47,767 bases of DNA from Armatimonadia bacterium (GTDB taxonomy: Bacteria; Armatimonadota; Zipacnadia; Zipacnadales; JABUFB01). The position numbers and the translations under genes are program-made. Every line of letters starts with the position of its first letter. Position 1 is the stretch's first letter. The notes below the pieces were generated by a model. The model did no database searches. It was not told the DNA's origin and was given only the letters and a program-made list of their open reading frames with translations. Location of the stretch: the NCBI GenBank assembly GCA_039679385.1, contig JBDKVB010000073.1, positions 81,539-129,305 on the forward strand. The letters run 5' to 3'. Below, in pieces: positions 40,846 through 47,767 of the stretch.

Positions 40846-43800
40846 ATGACCGTGTCCGAACTGTACCAGCTCTTCACCTCCCCCGACGCGCGCTATCGCG
40901 GCAAGCCCTTCTGGGCGTGGAACGGGAAGCTCGACAAAGACGAACTGCTCCGCCAGGTCCACGTGATGCACCAGATGGGCTTCGGCGGCTTCTTCATGCA
41001 CTCTCGCGTCGGCCTGGCCACCGAGTATCTGGGCGACGAGTGGTTCGACCTCATCAACGCCTGCGCCGATGAGGCCGAGAAGCTGGGTATGGAGGCTTGG
41101 CTGTACGATGAGGACCGCTGGCCGAGTGGCACAGCAGGCGGCATGGTCACCTGCGAGCCTCGCTTCCGTCTCAAGTTCCTGCGCTGCCGACCTGTGCCTG
41201 GAGCTGAGTTCACCTGGCAGCCCGAGCTGATCGCCGCCTTTGCCTGCGACCTCGACGGTCTCACCTGCACGAACTACTCTCGCCTTCAGCCCGACACGCC
41301 CGCAGAGCAGTACCGTGACCGAACGGTCCTCGCCTTTACCACCGAGGAGTCCTACCCTTCCAGCTTCTACAACGGCTACACCTACGTCGACGCCTTGAAC
41401 CGTGAAGCCACGGATCGATTCCTCGAGGTCACCCACGAGCGTTACCGGCAGCGCTGTGGCGATCGCCTCGGCACCAGCATCAAGGGCATCTTCACCGATG
41501 AGCCCCATCGCGGCACCCTGATGGGCAGCTTCAGCGTCGACAATCCCGACCCACAGTGGCTGGTGCCATGGACCTACACCCTCTTCGACCGCTTCCAGCA
41601 AGACTTCGGCTACGACCTTCGCGATCGCCTGCCGGAGCTGTTCCTGTGGCCCGAGGGCGAGCGCATCTCTCCGGTCAAGTGGCACTTCGTCGAGTTGCTG
41701 CAGCGTATGTTCCTCGACAACTTCGCCGCACCCATCAACCACTGGTGCGAGAGCAACGGAATCCTACTCACCGGTCACGTCCTGCATGAGGACGCCCTCT
41801 CGTGCCAGACGGCCATGTGCGGCTCCCTGATGCGCTTCTACGAGCACATGGGATACCCCGGCGTGGATGTGCTGAGCGAGGGCAACCGCGCCTTCTGGAT
41901 CGTCAAGCAGCTCTCCTCAGCCGCCCGGCAACTGGGGCAGAAGTGGCTCCTGTCCGAGCTCTATGGCTGCACCGGCTGGCAGATGCCGCTGGAGGCCCAC
42001 AAGTCCGTCGGCGACTGGCAGGCGCTTTTCGGCATCAACCTGCGCTGCCCACACCTCTCCTGGTTCACGATGGAGGGTGAGGCCAAGCGCGACTACCCGG
42101 CGAGCATCCTGCACCAGTCTACCTGGTGGGAGGACTACGACTTCGTCGAGACCTACTTCTCGCGCCTCGGCGTGCTCATGACCGAGGGCAGCCCGGTCTG
42201 CGACCTGCTGGTCCTCAACCCGATCGAAAGCCTTTGGTGCCAGATCCATCCCGGATGGTGCTCCGGTCTCGCCTCGGCTACCGAACCCCTGAAGGAACTC
42301 GAACAGGGCTACAGCGACCTCTTCCACTGGCTCTGCGGCGCGCAGATCGACTTCGACTACGGCGACGAGGAAATGCTCAGCCGCCTCTGCTCCGTGGAGA
42401 CCGGCGAAGACGGAACACCACTGCTGCGGGTCGGCCAGGCCACGTACCGTGCCGTGCTCGTGGGCAGAATGACCACGCTGCGCTCCAGCACCCTTAAGTT
42501 AGTGACCGCCTTCCACCAGGCCGGCGGCCAAGTCCTCTTCGCAGGCGAGCCACCTGCCTGCCTCGATGCCGTGCCTTCCGACCAGCCTGCCGACCTCGCC
42601 CGTGAAGCGCAGCAGCTGCCCTTCACACAGGAGGCGTTCGTCGCCGCCCTTTCCGCTACGCTTCCCGTGACTGTGCAGGTTTCGGCAGTGGGTGACTCCG
42701 ACGTCGCCAGTATCTACTGCCAGGTCCGCCGCGATGCCGACTTTGGCGTCGTGATGCTGCTGAACGTGGATCGCGAGCAGGGGCGTCGCTGTCGAGTGCA
42801 GATCCGCCACGACGGTGCCCTCGAGGACTGGGACTGTGCGACCGGCCGGCGTCAGGCCGTTGCCGCGACCAGGGAGGGCGACGGGCTGAGCTTCGAGACC
42901 AGCTTCGCACCCTCCGGCGAGCGGCTGTACGTCCTCACTCCCGGGGCCGACCCTTCCGTGCAGCCACTGCCTGTCCGCGAGGTTGTCTCGACCCAGGCCA
43001 TCAGCGGGCCCTTCGAGTACCGCCTCTCGGAGCCGAATGTCTGCGTCCTCGACCTCGCCACCTGGCGTGTCGATGACCAGCCGTGGCAGCCCCAGACCGA
43101 GATACTCAAGATCGACCGGGCCGTCCGCAAGCACTTCGGCTGTGACCTGCGCGGCGGACACATGCTGCAACCGTGGTTCACAGCGGGGAAGGACAAGCCT
43201 GTCCTCGGACGGGTCTCACTGCGCTTCGAACTGCAGGTCGACGAGCTCCCGCACGGGCCGACCGAGCTGGTGCTGGAGCACCCCGACCACTTCGCCCTCA
43301 GTGTGAACGGCAAGACGATCGCCTCAGACAACCCCGCGGGCTGGTGGATCGATTGCGCCCTTCAGCGACTTGCCTTGCCCGAGAGCGCCCTTCAGGTCGG
43401 CAGCAACACGGTCGAGCTGAACGTCGACTTCCATGAGGGAATCGATCTCGAGGCTCTCTATCTCCTCGGCAACTTCGGCGTGAAGCTCACCGGGTCACGC
43501 CAGACCCTCACTGAGCTTCCTGAGAAGCTCAGCCTGGGCGATCTCGGTGACCAGGGCCTGCCCTTCTACTCGGGCGTCGTCACCTACCTGATCCCCGCGC
43601 CCAAAGTCGAAGCCGGAAACCGCGTCGTGCTCGAGGTGCCGCAGTTCTCGGCCGCCTGCCTGCGCGTCAGCGGCAAGCGCGAGAGCCCGCTGCGGATTGC
43701 CTGGCAGCCCTACGAGGCAGAGGTGACGGACCTGCTCGCCGGTCAGGATCACCTTGCCCTGGATCTGGTCCTGACCCGGCGCAACACCTTCGGTCCCCTA

Positions 43801-43932
43801 CACCAGCTTCCGCTACGGGCGGGTTCCTGTGGCCCCGGCTCCTTCACGACAGAGGGGCAGGGCTTCTCGCAGGATCACGTTCTGTGGCCCGGCGGTCTGC
43901 TGGGAGCACCACAGTGGCGATCTGAGCACTAA
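40846..43932 (+). CDS. GH106-like glycoside hydrolase (alpha-L-rhamnosidase-like)
   Basis: A 1,028-residue enzyme without signal peptide. AAGGA (40834-40838) lies 7 bases before the ATG at 40846. The N-terminal barrel starts with KPFWAWNGKLDKDELLRQV and GFGGFFMHSRVGL, blocks typical of GH106 and its uncharacterised relatives. KGIFTDEPHRG offers a catalytic Glu and LLSELYG another barrel-end acid. The second half (about 560-1028) is beta-rich, with a galactose-binding-like domain near 830-900 (LVLEHPDHFALSVNGK). GH106 enzymes release alpha-L-rhamnose, but relatives have other or unknown activity, so the activity call is weaker than the family call. The divergent gap to the aldo/keto reductase is 219 bases. 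The GH42-like gene follows 74 bases downstream. Confidence 0.75.
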   Translation: MTVSELYQLFTSPDARYRGKPFWAWNGKLDKDELLRQVHVMHQMGFGGFFMHSRVGLATEYLGDEWFDLINACADEAEKLGMEAWLYDEDRWPSGTAGGMVTCEPRFRLKFLRCRPVPGAEFTWQPELIAAFACDLDGLTCTNYSRLQPDTPAEQYRDRTVLAFTTEESYPSSFYNGYTYVDALNREATDRFLEVTHERYRQRCGDRLGTSIKGIFTDEPHRGTLMGSFSVDNPDPQWLVPWTYTLFDRFQQDFGYDLRDRLPELFLWPEGERISPVKWHFVELLQRMFLDNFAAPINHWCESNGILLTGHVLHEDALSCQTAMCGSLMRFYEHMGYPGVDVLSEGNRAFWIVKQLSSAARQLGQKWLLSELYGCTGWQMPLEAHKSVGDWQALFGINLRCPHLSWFTMEGEAKRDYPASILHQSTWWEDYDFVETYFSRLGVLMTEGSPVCDLLVLNPIESLWCQIHPGWCSGLASATEPLKELEQGYSDLFHWLCGAQIDFDYGDEEMLSRLCSVETGEDGTPLLRVGQATYRAVLVGRMTTLRSSTLKLVTAFHQAGGQVLFAGEPPACLDAVPSDQPADLAREAQQLPFTQEAFVAALSATLPVTVQVSAVGDSDVASIYCQVRRDADFGVVMLLNVDREQGRRCRVQIRHDGALEDWDCATGRRQAVAATREGDGLSFETSFAPSGERLYVLTPGADPSVQPLPVREVVSTQAISGPFEYRLSEPNVCVLDLATWRVDDQPWQPQTEILKIDRAVRKHFGCDLRGGHMLQPWFTAGKDKPVLGRVSLRFELQVDELPHGPTELVLEHPDHFALSVNGKTIASDNPAGWWIDCALQRLALPESALQVGSNTVELNVDFHEGIDLEALYLLGNFGVKLTGSRQTLTELPEKLSLGDLGDQGLPFYSGVVTYLIPAPKVEAGNRVVLEVPQFSAACLRVSGKRESPLRIAWQPYEAEVTDLLAGQDHLALDLVLTRRNTFGPLHQLPLRAGSCGPGSFTTEGQGFSQDHVLWPGGLLGAPQWRSEH

Positions 43933-43936
43933 GTCC

Positions 43937-43976
43937 GGGGTCGGCAGACCTCCGCCGAGGAGGGAAGCCGAACCCC
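43937..43976 (+). other. Nested intercistronic hairpin
   Basis: GGGGTCGGC (43937-43945) pairs with GCCGAACCCC (43967-43976) with one bulge, and inside it CCTC (43949-43952) pairs with GAGG (43957-43960). It starts 4 bases after the GH106-like stop and ends 30 bases before the next start. It could attenuate read-through or protect the upstream message. Confidence 0.5.
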
Positions 43977-44006
43977 CACCTCTCCTGATTGGAGTGTTGA
44001 CTCTTG

Positions 44007-47000
44007 ATGTCGCGAATCCTGACTCTCCTTGCCCTGCTCGTCGTCGCCCTTTGCCAGGCGACGGAGACCGAGGTCGTCTTCGAAGGCAACAACGTCGCCC
44101 TCTGGGACAACGCCCGCGATGCGTCTCGCCTCGCCCAGGAGTTTTCGAAGGCCGAGCTGTCCGCGGCGAAGGACCCGGATTCCATCTCATGGCGCTTCGT
44201 CTCCAAGAGCGTGGCCTTCAACGACATCTTCCTGCGCCGGCCGGTCGATCGGCCCTTCAGCGCTCTGCGAGTCCGGGTGCGAAACGAGGGTGCGCCGGTG
44301 TCGCTGGCCATGAAGCTCGCTGATGCCGGTGGCGCGGAGTGGACCGTCAGATCAGTCCCCCTCGCAGCCGGCGGCGACTGGCAGTGGGTCGAGTTCCCAC
44401 GTGAGGACTGGAAGGTCGCCGGCTGGTCCAACGACCCCGACGGCCGTCTCGACTTCCCTCTGCGCTACGTCACCCTCATCGCCTTCGACGTGAAGCCGGG
44501 GCCGGAGTACTCTCTGCGCCTTGCCCGCGTCGAGGCCGTGCGCCCCGACCCGCCCCTCGCGACACTCACCAGTTGGAACCTCGCGAAGGAGCTGCAGGCC
44601 GGAGGCCACTATCCCTTCTCAGCAACCTTCTCCCTGGACAAGCCGGCGCTGCTCGATGACGCCTTCCTGATCCTGCGCAAGGGCAAGGCCACCGTGCTTC
44701 GGGTTCCGCTGCCGACCTCAGTTCCCCTGACTCGTGCCGCTGCCGGCGAACCCATCACCGTACGGGTTCCCGACCTGTCCATCACGCTCTTCTGCCCGGG
44801 AGGAGAGCTATCGGCCCTCCTCCAACTGGGTGATGCACGCGTCATTCAAGGTGGCCGTGATGCCACCGAGGAGGTCTGCAAGGTGACCGTCAACGCTCGC
44901 AAGCCGGGTACCACAGTCGCCGCCGTGAAGCCCTACAAGGGAGTGCCCACTCTGTTCATCAACGGCGCTCCGCATCGTGGTATGGCCTATGCCGCCTATG
45001 CGCCTTCGGTCGAGGTCTTCACCGACTTCGCCAAGGCCGGGGTCGACCTGTTCACCTTCAGCGCGACTCCCACCGAGGCCGGCTATACCCTCTCGCGCAC
45101 CACCTGGACCGCTCCGGGCGAGTACGACTACTCACAACTCGACGAGCGGGTGATGATGGTCCTGCAGGCCAACCCGAACGCCTACTTTTTCCCTCGCCTG
45201 TATGTCCACGCCCCCAAATGGTGGAGCGAGCAGCACCCCGACGACCTCGTCCTCATGGACCCCGGCGACGGCAAGCCGGTGCCTTTCATCCACAGCGGCG
45301 GCAAGCTCACGCCAAGCTGGGCCTCGGAGACCTGGCGCCAGGACACCATCGAGGGGCTGCGCCGTCTCATCGCGCACATCGAGGCGTCACCCTATGCGGA
45401 TCGCGTGATCGGCTACCACATCGCCTCGGGCACCACTGAGGAGTGGATGATGTGGGGCGCCAATGAGCGGAGTTGGGTCGACTACTCGCCCGTGAACCTC
45501 GCTCGCTTCCGCGACTGGCTGCGCAAGCGCTACGCCACGGTTCAGGACCTGCGTGCGGCCTGGAAGGACCCGGAGGTCACCTTCGAGACCGCGGCCATCC
45601 CGCTCAAGTCCGTCCGAGAGCGTGCTGAGCTTGGCTCCCTGCGCGACCCCGAGAGGGAGCAGCAGTCGATCGACTTCTACGAGTACAACTCGGACCTCGT
45701 CGCCGACACCATCTGCACCTTCGCCACCGCGGTCAAGGACATCACCCGCGGCGAGAAGACCGTTGGCGTCTTCTACGGGTACCTGCTGCAGTTGTGCGGT
45801 GAGCAGCGCCAGCAGAATGCCGGCCACCTCGCCCTGGAGAGGGTGCTTGCGTCGCCCGACATCGATTTCGTCTGCAGTCCGACCAGCTACGCCTTCCGGC
45901 AGTTGGGTGGCGAGGGCACCAGCCACTTCATGTCGCTACTGGGCAGCGTCAAGCTCCACGGCAAGCTCTGGTTCGACGAGAACGACATCCGCACGTCCCT
46001 CTCCGGTGGCAAGCCCGGCGAATGGGGACGCCCCGTGGATGTCGCCGGTGATCTCCTCCAGCAGGACAAGGAGCTTGCCAATGTCATCACCAACGGCGTA
46101 GCCCAGTGGTGGTTCGATGTAGGCTCCAACAAGTACAACGATCCGGTGCTGATGGATCGTATCGCCCACCTAACCACAGCGGCCAACCAGGCACTGAGCC
46201 TCGACCGCACATCGAAAGACGAGGTCGCCCTGGTAGTGGACGAAGACAGCCTGCGTTACCTCAAGGTCGGCGACCCGATGGGGACCCATCTCCTCCTTCG
46301 ACAGCTACCGACTCTGCAGCGCATCGGTGCCCCGGTCGGTCACTACCTGACCTCGGACCTGCCCAGCATCATGGACTGCAAGATGCTGCTGCTCACCACC
46401 AGCATCGCGCCCTCGGACAGGGACCGGCGCAACATCGAGGCGGCCAAGTCTGGCGGGCGTGCGCTGGTTTTCTGCTGGGCACCGGGCCTGTATCGCAACG
46501 GCAAGCTCGACGAGACCGGCATGGCCGACCTGAGCGGCATCCGCCTCAAGCTCTCCCGCGAGGCAACGCCGCTGCGCGTCACCATCAGCGGAACTGATCC
46601 CCTCGTCGCGGGTCTGCAGGGCCAGAGCTACGGGATCGACACCGCTGTCACTCCTGTGGCCATCCCGGACGACCCGTCGGCGACCGTGCTGGGAACACTC
46701 CCTGACGGACGGCCTGGCCTCGTGGTCAAGCGCTATCCCACCTGGACCGCCGTCTACTCGGCCGCGCCGGTGCTTCCGAGTGCGCTGCTGCGCCGAATCG
46801 CCGAGGCTGCCGGGGTCCACGAGTACATCACGACGGAGGACGTGGTCTGGGCCTCGCAGGATCTGGTCGCCGTCTGCGTGAAGGACCCAGGCCGCCGGAC
46901 CATCAGCCTGCCTCGCAAGGCTGACGTGACGGACCTGTACAGCGGCGAGAAGCTCGGGACCGCCGTCGACCACATCGAGGCCGACTTCGCCGACCACACG

Positions 47001-47024
47001 ACCCGGGTGTTCGTTCTGCAGTAG
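44007..47024 (+). CDS. Secreted GH42-like beta-galactosidase-family protein (clan GH-A)
   Basis: A 1,005-residue exported protein with a clear signal peptide (about 1-19, cleavage near CQA). The ATG at 44007 is used; an in-frame TTG at 44004 is 9 bases after GGAG and is an alternative. A beta-rich N-terminal domain (about 20-310) precedes the barrel, which contains TTEEWMMWG, then FRDWLRKRYATVQDLRAAW, the helix typical of GH42. KLWFDENDIRT probably carries the nucleophile Glu. The usual Asn-Glu acid/base pair is not evident: TTEEW stands in its place. A trimerisation-like domain (about 740-930, LLTTSIAPSDRDR) and a terminal beta domain follow, as in GH42. It may act on exposed beta-galactosides, or be a divergent member with other specificity. 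Confidence 0.7.
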   Translation: MSRILTLLALLVVALCQATETEVVFEGNNVALWDNARDASRLAQEFSKAELSAAKDPDSISWRFVSKSVAFNDIFLRRPVDRPFSALRVRVRNEGAPVSLAMKLADAGGAEWTVRSVPLAAGGDWQWVEFPREDWKVAGWSNDPDGRLDFPLRYVTLIAFDVKPGPEYSLRLARVEAVRPDPPLATLTSWNLAKELQAGGHYPFSATFSLDKPALLDDAFLILRKGKATVLRVPLPTSVPLTRAAAGEPITVRVPDLSITLFCPGGELSALLQLGDARVIQGGRDATEEVCKVTVNARKPGTTVAAVKPYKGVPTLFINGAPHRGMAYAAYAPSVEVFTDFAKAGVDLFTFSATPTEAGYTLSRTTWTAPGEYDYSQLDERVMMVLQANPNAYFFPRLYVHAPKWWSEQHPDDLVLMDPGDGKPVPFIHSGGKLTPSWASETWRQDTIEGLRRLIAHIEASPYADRVIGYHIASGTTEEWMMWGANERSWVDYSPVNLARFRDWLRKRYATVQDLRAAWKDPEVTFETAAIPLKSVRERAELGSLRDPEREQQSIDFYEYNSDLVADTICTFATAVKDITRGEKTVGVFYGYLLQLCGEQRQQNAGHLALERVLASPDIDFVCSPTSYAFRQLGGEGTSHFMSLLGSVKLHGKLWFDENDIRTSLSGGKPGEWGRPVDVAGDLLQQDKELANVITNGVAQWWFDVGSNKYNDPVLMDRIAHLTTAANQALSLDRTSKDEVALVVDEDSLRYLKVGDPMGTHLLLRQLPTLQRIGAPVGHYLTSDLPSIMDCKMLLLTTSIAPSDRDRRNIEAAKSGGRALVFCWAPGLYRNGKLDETGMADLSGIRLKLSREATPLRVTISGTDPLVAGLQGQSYGIDTAVTPVAIPDDPSATVLGTLPDGRPGLVVKRYPTWTAVYSAAPVLPSALLRRIAEAAGVHEYITTEDVVWASQDLVAVCVKDPGRRTISLPRKADVTDLYSGEKLGTAVDHIEADFADHTTRVFVLQ

Positions 47025-47114
47025 CCCCGCGAGCTGCAGCACGCAACCGCGGCAGTCGGCCCGGCGACGGTGATGACTTCCAGTCTCCCACCATCCTTTG
47101 GAGGGGGCTCGCAG

Positions 47115-47767
47115 GTGACCCAGACTCGGCGGACGAGGCGGGTGGATCGCTTCCCGCGGGCGTTAGCGCAGGGCAGCCTTGCGCTCGCCTTCGGTCTGCT
47201 GATGGCTGCGAGGCCGACTATGGCACAGCTTCCCGACCTGTCAACCGTCGCGCCGGACTTGCAGACCCCGGCGGTTGTTGACGAAGCGCCGGCTCCCGGC
47301 AAGCGTGTTCGAGGGGTCCTTTCCGCCTGGGCAGGTACGGAGGTGCATCACGCCCTGTACCTGCCCACCGACTGGACCCCACAAGGGCGCTTCCCCGTCA
47401 TCGTCGAGTACGCGGGCAATGGCCCCTACTCCAACGCCTACGGGGATGTCTCGACCGGTAAGGTCGAGGGCTCCAGCCTCGGCTACGGCATCACCGCAGG
47501 CAAGGGCTTCCTGTGGCTCTGCCTGCCCTATGTGGACAGCGTCAACAGGCGCAACCAGACGCAGTGGTGGGGTGATGTGGAGGCGACGGTGGGGTACTGC
47601 AAGGAGGCTGTACGCCGGGTTTGTGAGGAGTGGGGCGGCGATCCGGGAGCGGTGATTCTCTGTGGCTTCTCGCGCGGGGCGATTGCCTGCAGCTACATCG
47701 GTCTGCACGACGATGAGATTGCGCGACTGTGGCGAGGGATGATTGCCTACAGCCACTTTGATGGGGT
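47115..47767 (+). CDS. Secreted alpha/beta hydrolase (esterase-like), 3' end outside window
   Basis: 217 residues are visible from a GTG at 47115, with GGAGGGGG (47100-47107) 7 bases upstream; the frame is open to the window edge. The N-terminus is Arg-rich (TQTRRTRRVDR) followed by a hydrophobic stretch ending TMAQ, a signal peptide. The mature part has VIVEYAGNGPYSN and the nucleophile elbow GFSRGA with S186. Asp and His of the triad would lie beyond the window. It resembles the prolyl-oligopeptidase/acetyl-xylan-esterase-like hydrolases found with glycosidases. It probably deacylates a polysaccharide and is the third gene of the plus-strand GH106-GH42 run, 90 bases downstream. Confidence 0.8.
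   Translation, partial: MTQTRRTRRVDRFPRALAQGSLALAFGLLMAARPTMAQLPDLSTVAPDLQTPAVVDEAPAPGKRVRGVLSAWAGTEVHHALYLPTDWTPQGRFPVIVEYAGNGPYSNAYGDVSTGKVEGSSLGYGITAGKGFLWLCLPYVDSVNRRNQTQWWGDVEATVGYCKEAVRRVCEEWGGDPGAVILCGFSRGAIACSYIGLHDDEIARLWRGMIAYSHFDG

Noticed and set aside
39679-41742. 687-codon frame suggesting a large fusion upstream of the aldo/keto reductase
   Set aside because: The extra 372 codons are antisense to the GH106-like gene; the AKR has a normal N-terminus and ribosome site at 40626.
1-47767. tRNA, rRNA, transposase, integrase or phage genes
   Set aside because: Scanned for by eye; no T-loop GGTTCGAATCC-like segments in cloverleaf context, no DDE or recombinase motifs, and no terminal inverted repeats were seen.

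Overview
The window is a GC-rich, gene-dense bacterial stretch of 27 protein genes, the first and last of them cut by the window ends. I see no rRNA, tRNA, CRISPR, insertion sequence or phage gene. Genes are led by good AGGAG-type ribosome sites, with occasional GTG and TTG starts. The content is glycoside hydrolases, three formylglycine-type sulfatases, two glycyl radical enzymes, Gfo/Idh, AKR and URO-D-like proteins, with no SusC/SusD. This fits an anaerobic or facultative polysaccharide degrader from a group such as Armatimonadota or the PVC/Hydrogenedentota-type lineages. That placement is inference; there is no phylogenetic marker here.

Layout. 1-2426 (-): sulfatase then FAD oxidoreductase. 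2679-3527 (+): PP2C phosphatase. 3558-8518: a LacI regulator divergent from a glycyl radical enzyme, followed by a GT-C-like membrane protein. 8515-11987: a GH2 beta-mannosidase-like enzyme divergent from a GH43-like enzyme. 12074-16397 (-): secreted GH36-like protein then a second sulfatase. 16581-24354 (-): a 1,618-residue secreted multidomain protein ending in a cohesin-like domain, then a secreted HExxH metallopeptidase-like protein. 24641-27632: a Dph6-like ATP pyrophosphatase divergent from a second glycyl radical enzyme. 27717-31816 (-): Gfo/Idh dehydrogenase, URO-D-like protein, third sulfatase. 32052-32795 (+): secreted SGNH hydrolase. 32898-40626 (-): five-gene run of aldo/keto reductase, alcohol dehydrogenase, methyltransferase, GH31, GH2 beta-mannosidase. 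40846-47767 (+): GH106-like enzyme, secreted GH42-like enzyme, secreted alpha/beta hydrolase (cut off).

How it may work together (inference): secreted proteins (GH36-like, GH42-like, SGNH, alpha/beta hydrolase, peptidase, cohesin-like protein) would act on a decorated heteropolysaccharide outside the cytoplasm. The enzymes without signal peptides (both GH2, GH31, GH43, GH106-like, all three sulfatases) would finish sulfated mannose-, galactose- or rhamnose-containing oligosaccharides inside. Oxidoreductases and the two glycyl radical enzymes would handle released sugars or their fermentation intermediates. No sugar transporter, no glycyl-radical activase and no sulfatase-maturing enzyme lie in the window, so these must be encoded elsewhere.

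Least explained parts: the cohesin-bearing protein with its Gly-Thr hexanucleotide repeat and peptidase neighbour; the two glycyl radical enzymes with Cys-x-Glu active sites; and the URO-D-like protein placed between a sugar dehydrogenase and a sulfatase. No intergenic gap exceeds about 290 bases.
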